Assembly (NCBI RefSeq): GCF_011299595.1
Contig: NZ_CP049867.1
Span: 3,286,001 to 3,350,000, forward strand
DNA: 64,000 nucleotides
Source of the DNA: Nocardioides sp. HDW12B
GTDB taxonomy: Bacteria > Actinomycetota > Actinomycetes > Propionibacteriales > Nocardioidaceae
Reading direction: 5' to 3'
Shown in pieces: positions 30,189 through 38,265 of this stretch; the first letter of the stretch is position 1, and each line of letters opens with the position of its first letter. The position numbers were made by a program, and so were the translations under genes. Under the pieces are notes generated by a model. That model saw nothing but the letters and a program-made list of their open reading frames with translations. It did not search any database and had not been told where the DNA came from.

Positions 30189-32960
30189 TCAGAGGCGGGA
30201 GGCGAGGAGCTCGGCCAGGTGCATCGAGCGTACGGCGGTCAGGTCGGCCAGCTGGGTGCGGCAGGAGAACCCGTCGGTCAGCACCACGGCGTCCGGGCCG
30301 GCCGCCTCGACGGCGGGGCCGAGGTCGTGCTCGAACACCGCGACCGAGACCTCGTAGTGGCCCTTCTCCATGCCGAAGTTGCCGGCCAGCCCGCAGCAGC
30401 CGCCCACCCGGGTCAGCGTGGCCCCGGCCCTTGTCAGCAGGGCAGCGTCGGTCGACCAGTCGAGCACCGAGGCGTGGTGGCAGTGGGGCTGGGCCACGAC
30501 CTCGACGCCGTCCAGCGACGGTGGGGTCCAGCCGAGCCCGGCGAGGTGCTCGGCCAGCGTGACCACGCCCGCGAGCGGCTCCCCCAGCAGCTCGCCGGCG
30601 TCGTGGCGCAGCACGGCCAGGCACGACGGCTCCAGCACCACCACGGGCACCCCGGCGTCCAGGTGCGGGCGGAGCCGGTCGACGAGGGCACGGAGCGAGC
30701 GGCGGGCGGCGTCGAGCTGACCGGTGCTGATGAGGGTCAGCCCGCAGCACTCGTCGCCCTGGGCGTGCAGCTGCACCTGCTGCCCCGCCGCCTCGAGCAC
30801 CCGGACGGCGGCGTCGGCCACCTGAGGGGTGAAGCGGTTGGTGAACGTGTCGGCCCAGACCACGACGTCGGGCGAGGTCGGCACCGGTCGCGGCGCGCGA
30901 CGGCTCAAGGGCCGACGCGCGAGCACCGGCAGCGAGCGGCGGGTGTCGACGCCCGACATCCGGGCGGCCAGCCTCGGTGTGCCCTTCAGCCCCAGGTTGG
31001 CCAGCGACGGCGGCACCTTGGCCAGCAGCTGCGGCAGGCGACCCAGCGTGTAGTGGGTGAGCGGTCGACGGCGGCCGGCGTACTTCTCGTGCAGCGCGGC
31101 CACCTTGTAGGTCGCCATGTCGACCCCGGTCGGGCAGTCGTGGGCGCAGCCCTTGCAGGCCAGGCAGAGGTCGAGCGCCTCCTCCACCGCGGGGTGCGCC
31201 ATCCCCCCGGGGAGCCGTCCGGTGACCGCGTCCTGGAGCACGCGCGCCCGCCCACGGGTCGAGTCCTTCTCGTCGCGGGTCGCCTGGAAGGACGGGCACA
31301 TCACGCCCTTGCTGCCGGTGTTGTCGGCCAGGCACTTGCCGACGCCGGTGCAGCGGTGGACCGCCCGGGAGAGGTCGCCGTGGTCGTGCAGCAGCGTGAG
31401 GGCGGGGGTCGGACGCGCGCCGGCGACCGCGGCGAGCCGCACGTCGGTGTCGAGGGGGGCTGGGTCGACCAGCACCCCGGGGTTGAGCAGGCCGCGCGGG
31501 TCCATCAGCCGCTTGACCTCGGCGAACAGCGCGAGCGCCGGCTCGTCGTACATCAGGGGCAGCAGCTCGGAGCGGGCCCGGCCGTCGCCGTGCTCGCCCG
31601 ACAGGCTCCCGCCGTACGACGCCGCCAGGCGAGCCGCGTCCTCGACGAAGGCCCGGTAGCCGGCCCGGCCCTCGGTGGTCGAGAGCGCGAAGTCGATGCG
31701 GATGTGGACGCACCCGTCGCCGAAGTGGCCGTAGGGCGCGCCGTGGAAGCCGTGCTGGTCGAGGAGCGCGTCGAAGTCGCGCAGGTAGGCCCCCAGCCGC
31801 TCCGGCGGCACGGCGGAGTCCTCCCACCCGGCCTGCCCGGGCGGATCGGTGGCGCGCGACGCCAGCCCGGCGCCGTCCTCGCGGATGCGCCACAGCGCGA
31901 GCTGCTCGACCACGTCGGTGACCACACGGTGCTCCAGCGCGCCGGCGTCGGCGACGACCGCCCCGGCCCGCGCTGTCGCCTCGGCGAGGGTGTCGCCGGT
32001 CAGCTCCACGAAGAGCCACCCGCGGCCCCGCGGCAGCGGCGGTGCGGTCGGCACCAGCCGGGTGATGCGCTCGTCGATGCCCTCGCAGGCGACGGGGCCG
32101 TGCGCCAGCAGCGCTGGTACGGCGTCGGCCGCGTCGGCCATGCTCGGGTAGCCCAGCACGGCGAGCACCCGCACGGGAGCGTCCTCGACGAGGCGGACCG
32201 TGGCCTCGGTGACCACCGCCAGCGTGCCCTCGGAGCCGACCAGGAAGCGGTCCAGCGAGCGGCCGTTCTCGGGCAGCAGGTGCTCCAGCGAGTAGCCCGA
32301 CACCTGACGGGTGAAGCGCCCGAAGCGTGGTCGGATGGTGCCGAGGTGCGCGTCGGCCAGCGCTGCGAGGTCACCGGCCCGCTCCCCCGCCGGCCGGCCG
32401 TCGACGGTGAGGGCGTCGAGGGCCAGGACGTTGTCGGCCGTGCGGCCGTAGCCGAGGGCACGAGAGCCGCAGGCGTTGTTGCCGACCATCCCGCCGACGG
32501 TGCAGCGGGTGTGGGTCGAGGGGTCCGGGCCGAAGCGCAGGCCCACCGCCGCCGCGGCCCGCTGGAGCGTCGCGTGCACCGTGCCGGCCTCCACCACGGC
32601 CGAGCGGGCGTCGGCGTCGATCGACACGACCCGGTTCAGGTGGCGCGAGACGTCGACGACGATGCCGGGCCCGACCGCGTTGCCGGCGATGGAGGTGCCG
32701 GCGCCGCGCATCGTCAGCGGCACCCCGGTCGTCGTGACGACGTCGAGGACGGCGGCGAGCTCGTCGCGGTGGCGGGGCCGGACCACGACGAGCGGCTCGA
32801 CGCGGTAGATCGAGGCGTCGGAGGAGTAGAGCGAGCGCGACAGGGCCGAGGCGGAGACGTCGGCGACGCCCCGACGGGCCAGCTCGGCGAGCACCTCGTC
32901 GGTGCGGTCGGTCGGGGTCGGGCCGCCGACGGGGTCCACGGAGGTCGCGGCGGTGCTCAC
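30189..32960 (-). CDS. FAD- and Fe-S-containing D-2-hydroxyacid dehydrogenase (YdiJ/D-lactate dehydrogenase-like)
   Basis: A 923-residue fusion. The FAD_binding_4 domain spans about 54-270 (PLTMRGAGTSIAGNAVG; GGMVGNNACGSRALGYG), then the FAD-oxidase C domain (SGEHGDGRARSELLP). A ferredoxin-like part has CTGVGKC near 540 and CLACKGCAHDCP near 600. Two GlpC-type CCG domains are marked by ECCGL (~735) and GGCCGLAGN (~853). This layout matches D-lactate and D-2-hydroxyglutarate dehydrogenases that pass electrons to the respiratory chain. The GTG overlaps the stop of the preceding transhydrogenase-like gene (GTGA), favouring D-2-hydroxyglutarate as substrate. That is inference; D-lactate or glycolate remain possible. 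Confidence 0.88.
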   Translation of the reverse strand: MSTAATSVDPVGGPTPTDRTDEVLAELARRGVADVSASALSRSLYSSDASIYRVEPLVVVRPRHRDELAAVLDVVTTTGVPLTMRGAGTSIAGNAVGPGIVVDVSRHLNRVVSIDADARSAVVEAGTVHATLQRAAAAVGLRFGPDPSTHTRCTVGGMVGNNACGSRALGYGRTADNVLALDALTVDGRPAGERAGDLAALADAHLGTIRPRFGRFTRQVSGYSLEHLLPENGRSLDRFLVGSEGTLAVVTEATVRLVEDAPVRVLAVLGYPSMADAADAVPALLAHGPVACEGIDERITRLVPTAPPLPRGRGWLFVELTGDTLAEATARAGAVVADAGALEHRVVTDVVEQLALWRIREDGAGLASRATDPPGQAGWEDSAVPPERLGAYLRDFDALLDQHGFHGAPYGHFGDGCVHIRIDFALSTTEGRAGYRAFVEDAARLAASYGGSLSGEHGDGRARSELLPLMYDEPALALFAEVKRLMDPRGLLNPGVLVDPAPLDTDVRLAAVAGARPTPALTLLHDHGDLSRAVHRCTGVGKCLADNTGSKGVMCPSFQATRDEKDSTRGRARVLQDAVTGRLPGGMAHPAVEEALDLCLACKGCAHDCPTGVDMATYKVAALHEKYAGRRRPLTHYTLGRLPQLLAKVPPSLANLGLKGTPRLAARMSGVDTRRSLPVLARRPLSRRAPRPVPTSPDVVVWADTFTNRFTPQVADAAVRVLEAAGQQVQLHAQGDECCGLTLISTGQLDAARRSLRALVDRLRPHLDAGVPVVVLEPSCLAVLRHDAGELLGEPLAGVVTLAEHLAGLGWTPPSLDGVEVVAQPHCHHASVLDWSTDAALLTRAGATLTRVGGCCGLAGNFGMEKGHYEVSVAVFEHDLGPAVEAAGPDAVVLTDGFSCRTQLADLTAVRSMHLAELLASRL

Positions 32961-34222
32961 CACAGCTCGAGGGACCGGGTCAGGATGCCGGCGAGGTCCT
33001 CCTCGGAGGCCTCCTTCGGAGCGGTCGCCAGCAGCCGCTGCTGCTTCACGGTCCCCTCCACGAGGTCGCCGACGTCGGAGGCGTCGTACCCCACGGCGGC
33101 GAGGCCGTTGGGCAGGTCGACGTCGCGCATCAGCGTGCTGATCACGTCGGCCAGCGCGTCCGGGCCGTCCCCGTGCACCTCGCCGCGGCCGAGGAGCTCG
33201 GCGGCGCGGAGGTGGCGCTCCGGGGAGGCGTCGAACGTGAACCGGAAGGCCTCGGGCGCGGTCAGGGCGACCGCCATCCCGTGCGGCACCATGGGCTCCA
33301 CGTCGGGGTAGCCGACCGGGTGGAAGTCCTTGACTCGCCCGGCGATCGGGTAGGCGTTGGCGTGCGGGATGTGGACGCCGGCGTTGCCGAAGCCGAGCCC
33401 CGCGAACGTCGCGGCGAGTGCCATCTGCTCGCGCGCCTCGGCGTCGTCGCCGTCGGCGACCGCGCGCCGGAAGGACCCGGCCAGCAGGCCGAGCGAGCGC
33501 TCCGCCCACAGGTCCGCCACCGGGTTGGCCCCGCAGTAGGGCACCCGCTGCTCCGGCCGCTTGCGCTCGTACGACGAGAACGGCCGGGCCGTCCACGACT
33601 CCAGGGCGTGGCAGAGGATGTCCATTCCCGCGGCCGCCGTGACCCCGGCGGGCTGGGTCATCGTCAGGCGCGGGTCGACCACGGCCAGCGTGGGACGCAG
33701 CCGCGGGTGGCTGATGCCCGTCTTCACGTGCAGCGACAGCACGTCGAGCACGCAGATGGTCGTGCTCTCGCTGCCGGTGCCGGTCGTCGTGGGCACGGCG
33801 ACCAGCGGCTTGAGCGCCTTCTCGGGGGTGCGGGCGCGGCCCACGGGGGCGTTGATGTAGTCCATCAGCTCGCCCTCGTTGCTGGTCAGCAGGTTGACCG
33901 CCTTGGCGGTGTCGATCGCCGACCCTCCCCCGACGGCGACGAACGCGTCCCAGGGACCCTCGGCCCGGGCCCAGGCGACGGCCTCGTCGAGGCTGACGTC
34001 GGTGGGCTCCACGTGGGCGCGGTCGAAGACCCGCACCTCCATGCCGTACGCCGCGATCTGGTCGGCGATGCGCTGCGGGTGCCCGGTCGCCGCCACCCCG
34101 GGGTCGGTGACGACGAGGACGCGACGCGCGTCGTAGGTGCTGAGGTCGTGGCCGATCTCGTCGGACGCGCCGGCGCCGAACTTCAGCGCCGGGGCGGCGT
34201 AGGTGAAGACGGTCTCGTTCAT
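32957..34222 (-). CDS. Iron-containing alcohol dehydrogenase, hydroxyacid-oxoacid transhydrogenase-like
   Basis: A 421-residue group III Fe-ADH. The nucleotide-binding GGGSAIDTAKA, the VPTTTGTGSE motif and metal-ligand His residues in CHALESWTARPF and the PHGMAVALTAPEAF region are visible. The insertion YERKRPEQRVPYCGANPVADLW resembles the extra segment of ADHFE1-type transhydrogenases, which oxidise 4-hydroxybutyrate while reducing 2-oxoglutarate to D-2-hydroxyglutarate. Overlaps the Nudix gene upstream and the FAD/Fe-S gene downstream by 4 bases each. A generic Fe-ADH is the alternative. Confidence 0.82.
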   Translation of the reverse strand: MNETVFTYAAPALKFGAGASDEIGHDLSTYDARRVLVVTDPGVAATGHPQRIADQIAAYGMEVRVFDRAHVEPTDVSLDEAVAWARAEGPWDAFVAVGGGSAIDTAKAVNLLTSNEGELMDYINAPVGRARTPEKALKPLVAVPTTTGTGSESTTICVLDVLSLHVKTGISHPRLRPTLAVVDPRLTMTQPAGVTAAAGMDILCHALESWTARPFSSYERKRPEQRVPYCGANPVADLWAERSLGLLAGSFRRAVADGDDAEAREQMALAATFAGLGFGNAGVHIPHANAYPIAGRVKDFHPVGYPDVEPMVPHGMAVALTAPEAFRFTFDASPERHLRAAELLGRGEVHGDGPDALADVISTLMRDVDLPNGLAAVGYDASDVGDLVEGTVKQQRLLATAPKEASEEDLAGILTRSLELW

Positions 34223-34695
34223 GGGTGCTCCTCGCGGGTGTCGATCAGGGCGAGCGCGTGCTGGGCGGTGCTGGAGAGCGGGAGCCGGCGGGCCCGACCG
34301 AGCGGCACCCAGGCGATCTCACGGGTGGTGCCGTCGACCTCGACGACGTGTGGCTCCACGCCCTCGGACTCGGGGAGCACCGACGCCGCGAAGATCAGCC
34401 CGACGCCGTGGAAGTCCTCCACCCGACCGTCGGGGCGGGCCCCGGTGAAGTGGCGCGAGTGCACGTCGAGGACCGGGCCGACCGCGACGCGGAGCCCGCT
34501 CTCCTCGTGCACCTCGCGGGCCGCGGCGACCCGTGGGTCCTCCCCGTGGTCGACGCCGCCGCCGGGCAGCGTCCACAGGTCGGCGTGGATGTGGGTGGCG
34601 ATCCGCGCGAGCAGCACGTCGCCGTCGGACCCCGACCCGCGCCGGAGCACGGCGTACGCCGCGAGCCTCTGGCGTCGGGGCGGAACGTCGGACAT
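34219..34695 (-). CDS. Nudix hydrolase
   Basis: A 158-residue protein with a full Nudix box (Gx5Ex7REVxEESGL, about residues 46-68). LWTLPGGGVDHGED precedes the metal-binding glutamates. Substrate unknown; the family includes ADP-ribose and oxidised-nucleotide pyrophosphatases. The ATG is probably leaderless, with TAGGTT ending 7 bases upstream. It heads the coupled trio with the transhydrogenase-like and FAD/Fe-S genes. Confidence 0.9.
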   Translation of the reverse strand: MSDVPPRRQRLAAYAVLRRGSGSDGDVLLARIATHIHADLWTLPGGGVDHGEDPRVAAAREVHEESGLRVAVGPVLDVHSRHFTGARPDGRVEDFHGVGLIFAASVLPESEGVEPHVVEVDGTTREIAWVPLGRARRLPLSSTAQHALALIDTREEHP

Positions 34696-34702
34696 GGGTC
34701 AG

Positions 34703-34748
34703 AACCTACCTTCGCCCCTGACGCCGGACACCGCGGCGTTCGTATCCT
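34703..34748. promoter_or_regulatory. Divergent leaderless promoter pair (Nudix / BTAD regulator)
   Basis: Minus strand: TAGGTT (34703-34708), 7 bases, then the Nudix ATG at 34695. Plus strand: TATCCT (34743-34748), 6 bases, then the regulator GTG at 34755. No convincing -35 elements. Confidence 0.55.
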
Positions 34749-34754
34749 GCGACG

Positions 34755-37700
34755 GTGACCGACGACCTGGAGCTGTGCGTCCTCGGGCCCCTGGTGCTCC
34801 GCAGCGGCGAGGTGCCGCTGGAGCCCGGTGCCCCCAAGCAGCGTTCCCTGCTGGCTGCCCTGGCCCTCACCCCGGGGCACGCCGTGGCGGTCGACACCCT
34901 GGTGGACCTGCTCTGGGGGGAGCGCCCTCCCCCGGGCGTCCTGGCCACCGTCCAGGCCTACGTGTCCGGGCTGCGCAAGGTGCTGGAGCCCGGCCGGGAG
35001 CGGCGGGCCCCGGCCCGGGTCCTCGTGACCCAGGCCCCCGGCTACGCGCTGCGCCTCGGTCCCGACGCCTGCGACGCGACGCGCTTCGAGCGGCTGGTGA
35101 CCCGCGAGCACCGGCGGCTCGCGCTGCCCCTGCTGGGCCCCAGCCCGCTGCCGGCGAGCACCCTCGACACCGCGGTCGCCGTCCTCGACGAGGTGCTCGC
35201 GTCGTGGCGCGGGCAGCCGTACGCCGAGCTCGGCGACCTGCCGGCCGTGCTGGCCGAGCGGTCGCACCTGGAGGAGCTGCGGGTGATCGCCCTCGAGGAC
35301 CGGGCCGCCGCGTGGCTGGCCCTCGGCGACCACGCGACCGCCGCGGCCGAGCTCGAGACCCTCACCGGCCAGCACCCGCTGCGCGAGCGCCTCTGGGCGT
35401 TGCGCGTGCTGGCGCTGGTCCGCTCCGGCCGGCAGGCGGACGCCCTCGACGCGCTGGCGCGCGTGCGCTCGGTGCTCGCCGACGAGCTGGGACTCGACCC
35501 GGGCGCGGAGCTGCGCGACCTGCAGGCCCGGGTGCTGGCGCAGGACCCGGCGCTGTCCTGGTCGCCGCCTGCCGGCGAGGAGCCGGAGCGCCCCGGCCCT
35601 GCGTCCGAGCCCCCGGGAGAGGCGGGCCCGGGAGGTGGGGGCCCGTCCCGCGCGGGGGCGCAGGACGCCGGGTGGCCGCTCTTCGGCCGCGACGACGAGC
35701 TCGCCCGGCTGCTCCAGCGGCTCGAGCGGGCCGAGGCCGGCGAGGCGGGCTTCGCGGCCGTCACGGGTGAGCCGGGGATCGGCAAGAGCCGGCTCTGCGC
35801 GGAGCTGGCGTCGCGGGCCCGGGCCCGGGGCGCGACCGTGCTGGTGGGTCGCTGCTCGCAGGACGACGGCGCCCCTCCGCTGTGGCCGTGGGAGCTCGCG
35901 CTCCGCTCCCTCGGCCGGTCGGCGACCGGCGACCCCGCCGGGGACGGCGACCCGACCGGCGACCCGACCGGTGACCCGACCGGAGACCTCGCCGGGGACG
36001 GCACCCGCGAGGGCGACTTCGCCGCCTGGTCGCGCACGGCACGCACCGTGCTGGACGCGGCTCGCGACAGCCTGGTGCTGGTCGTCCTCGACGACCTTCA
36101 CTGGTCCGACACCGCCAGCCTGCGCGTGCTCCGGCTGCTGGTGGAGCAGGCCGCGAGCGAGCGTCTGCTGCTCGTGGCGACCTGGCGCGACCGCCCCGCC
36201 CCCAGCGGCGCCCTGGCCGACGCCGCCGAGACGATGGCGCGCGCCCACGCGGAGCGTGTCGAGCTGGGCGGGCTGGACACGTCGTCGGTCGCCGGGATCC
36301 TCGACGCGCTCGGGCACCGCCACCCCACCGCCCACGAGACCGACGCCCTGCGGCGCCGCACCGACGGCAACCCCTTCTTCCTGGTCGAGTACGCCCGGCT
36401 CGCCGCCACCCGCCCCGACCTGGGCGGGCTGATCGACGGCGAGGAGCGCCCGCGGGCCGTCCAGGAGGTGCTCACGCGCCGCATCGGCCGTCTCCCCGAG
36501 CCGACCCGCCGGGCGCTGAGCGCGGCCGCCGTGATCGGTCGCCGCTTCGACCTGCCCCTCCTGGCGGCGACCACCGGCACCGACGCCGACGACGTGCTCG
36601 ACGTGCTCGAGCCCGCCCAGGTCTCCGGCCTGGTCTCCGAGGAGGCGGTCGACGTCTTCGTGTTCGAGCACGCCCTGGTCCGCGACACGGCGTACGACGC
36701 GGTGAGCCCGACCCGCCGGGCCCGCGGGCACGCCGCGGTGGCCCGGACCCTGGAGTCCCGCGGCGGCCACGCGACCGAGGTCGCCCGGCACTGGCTCGCC
36801 GCCGGTCCCGCCCACGCCCCACGAGCCTGGCGGGCGGCGGCGGCGGCCGGAGCGGTCGCGCTCCGTGCGCACGCGCACCCGGAGGCCGCGTCCCTGTTCG
36901 ACGCCGCCCTCGAGCGCCTCGGTGACGACCCGGGCGCGGGCGCGCGGGACCGCTACGACCTGCTCGTGCAGCGCGCCGTCGCCGAGCGCTGGGGCGCACG
37001 GTGGAGCGCCCTCACGGCCACCGTCGAGGACGCCGTGCGCGCGGCCGGGGAGCTCGGGGACCCCGTGCTCGCCGCCGAGGCGGCGACGCTGACGGTGCGC
37101 GGCGCGCTGTGGCAGTCGGCCCGGCACAGCGGGGTCCACGACCACATCGTCGACGCGCTGCGCCGCAGCCTCGAGGTGCTTCCCGAGGAGGACTCCCCCG
37201 TCCGGTGCCGGTGCCTGCTCGGGCTGGCGCTGGAGCTCTACTACGTGTCCACCGTCGAGGAGCGTCGCGCGCTGGTCGACGACGGGGTCGCGATGGCCCG
37301 GCGCCTGGGTGACCCGGGTCTGCTCATCGACGCCCTGTCCGGTGCCTTCAACGCCCTGTGGACGCCGGGGCACGAGGCGGAGCGTCTCGACCTGGCCGAC
37401 GAGTCGCTCGCCCTGGCGCGCGAGGTCGGCGACGAGCACGCCGAGGGGGTCGCCCTCACCCAACGCGTGATCGCGCTGTGCGAGCTCGGACGTCCCGACG
37501 AGATGTGGGAGGCCTACCACCGGGCGGTCGAGGTGTCGGACCGGCTGCGCCTGCTCTACGCGCTCGTCGTGCTCAAGTCGCTGGTCGTCCCCTGGCACGC
37601 GATGGCCGGCCGGTTCGAGGAGTGCCACCGGCTCTTCGGCGAGGTCGTGGCCCACGTCGGGCTGGCCGACCTCAGCCAGGCCGAGGAGGCCCTGGCCGGC

Positions 37701-38180
37701 GTGGTCGGGGCGATGACGCTGTGGGACCCGACCCTCACCTGGTCCGAGGAGGCGTTCGCCACCAGCCAGGCCAGCCCCCTGCCCACCGAGACCACCCTCG
37801 CCTTCATCATGTGGCGCCAGGGCGACGAGGAGCGCGCGCGGCAGTGGCTCGTCGAGCACCCGGCCCGGTTGGAGGACCGGGACTGGTTCTCCAAGCTCAA
37901 CTGGGGCTTCGCCGCCGCCATGTCCGCCTGCACCGGCGACCGGACCCTCGCCCGGGAGGCCTACGACCGGCTCGGCCCGTTCGCCGGGCAGGCGTGCACC
38001 GCGGGCTCGGGCTTCGCGTCGGGCCCGGTGGACGCCTACCTCGCGCTGGCCGCCTCGACGACCGGCGACCTCGCCCGCGCGACCCGGCACGCCGACGCCG
38101 CCGAACGCCTGGCCGAGGCGTGGCAGATACCGCTGTTCACCCGCTGGTTCCGCGACGAGCGCACCCGCCACGCGTTCTGA
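34755..38180 (+). CDS. BTAD-domain AAA ATPase transcriptional regulator (AfsR/SARP-like)
   Basis: A 1141-residue regulator. An OmpR-type winged helix lies at the N-terminus (LELCVLGPLVLRSGE, KQRSLLAALAL, LVDLLWGERPP, VQAYVSGLRKVLEP; about 1-100). A BTAD follows (about 110-245, ending RVRSVLADELGLDPG), then a Pro/Gly/Glu-rich linker. The AAA/LuxR-type ATPase has Walker A GEPGIGKS (~338) and Walker B LVVLDDLHWSD (~440). An alpha-helical TPR-like region runs to the end. No LuxR HTH is seen at the C-terminus, so DNA binding would be N-terminal. The DPTGD repeats (about 400) lie between Walker A and B, an unusual place for low complexity. GTG start, leaderless. It converges on an MMPL exporter whose promoter region has heptameric direct repeats. 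Confidence 0.9.
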   Translation: MTDDLELCVLGPLVLRSGEVPLEPGAPKQRSLLAALALTPGHAVAVDTLVDLLWGERPPPGVLATVQAYVSGLRKVLEPGRERRAPARVLVTQAPGYALRLGPDACDATRFERLVTREHRRLALPLLGPSPLPASTLDTAVAVLDEVLASWRGQPYAELGDLPAVLAERSHLEELRVIALEDRAAAWLALGDHATAAAELETLTGQHPLRERLWALRVLALVRSGRQADALDALARVRSVLADELGLDPGAELRDLQARVLAQDPALSWSPPAGEEPERPGPASEPPGEAGPGGGGPSRAGAQDAGWPLFGRDDELARLLQRLERAEAGEAGFAAVTGEPGIGKSRLCAELASRARARGATVLVGRCSQDDGAPPLWPWELALRSLGRSATGDPAGDGDPTGDPTGDPTGDLAGDGTREGDFAAWSRTARTVLDAARDSLVLVVLDDLHWSDTASLRVLRLLVEQAASERLLLVATWRDRPAPSGALADAAETMARAHAERVELGGLDTSSVAGILDALGHRHPTAHETDALRRRTDGNPFFLVEYARLAATRPDLGGLIDGEERPRAVQEVLTRRIGRLPEPTRRALSAAAVIGRRFDLPLLAATTGTDADDVLDVLEPAQVSGLVSEEAVDVFVFEHALVRDTAYDAVSPTRRARGHAAVARTLESRGGHATEVARHWLAAGPAHAPRAWRAAAAAGAVALRAHAHPEAASLFDAALERLGDDPGAGARDRYDLLVQRAVAERWGARWSALTATVEDAVRAAGELGDPVLAAEAATLTVRGALWQSARHSGVHDHIVDALRRSLEVLPEEDSPVRCRCLLGLALELYYVSTVEERRALVDDGVAMARRLGDPGLLIDALSGAFNALWTPGHEAERLDLADESLALAREVGDEHAEGVALTQRVIALCELGRPDEMWEAYHRAVEVSDRLRLLYALVVLKSLVVPWHAMAGRFEECHRLFGEVVAHVGLADLSQAEEALAGVVGAMTLWDPTLTWSEEAFATSQASPLPTETTLAFIMWRQGDEERARQWLVEHPARLEDRDWFSKLNWGFAAAMSACTGDRTLAREAYDRLGPFAGQACTAGSGFASGPVDAYLALAASTTGDLARATRHADAAERLAEAWQIPLFTRWFRDERTRHAF
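35949..35984 (+). repeat. Three tandem 12-base repeats inside the regulator gene
   Basis: GACCCGACCGGC, GACCCGACCGGT, GACCCGACCGGA encode a DPTG-repeat with degenerate copies on both sides. In frame, so copy number could vary without frameshift. Confidence 0.85.
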
Positions 38181-38196
38181 GGTGCCGGGCACACCG

Positions 38197-38253
38197 CCGC
38201 GGACGCCACGGGGCCGTGGCCGCTCCAGCGACCACGACCCGTGACGTCCGCGG
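38197..38253. terminator. Long bidirectional terminator between BTAD regulator and MMPL gene
   Basis: CCGCGGACGCCACGGG (38197-38212) pairs with CCCGTGACGTCCGCGG (38238-38253) with one mismatch. The loop continues the stem (CGTGGCCGCT / AGCGACCACG), so about 26 pairs form with few defects. It lies between convergent genes. Confidence 0.8.
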
Positions 38254-38265
38254 GGTGGGGGTTCC

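Noticed and set aside
30156-33311. A 1051-codon plus-strand open frame
   Set aside because: It is antisense to the FAD/Fe-S dehydrogenase, whose motifs are clear. The plus translation is low-complexity Gly/Arg/Val with no domain.
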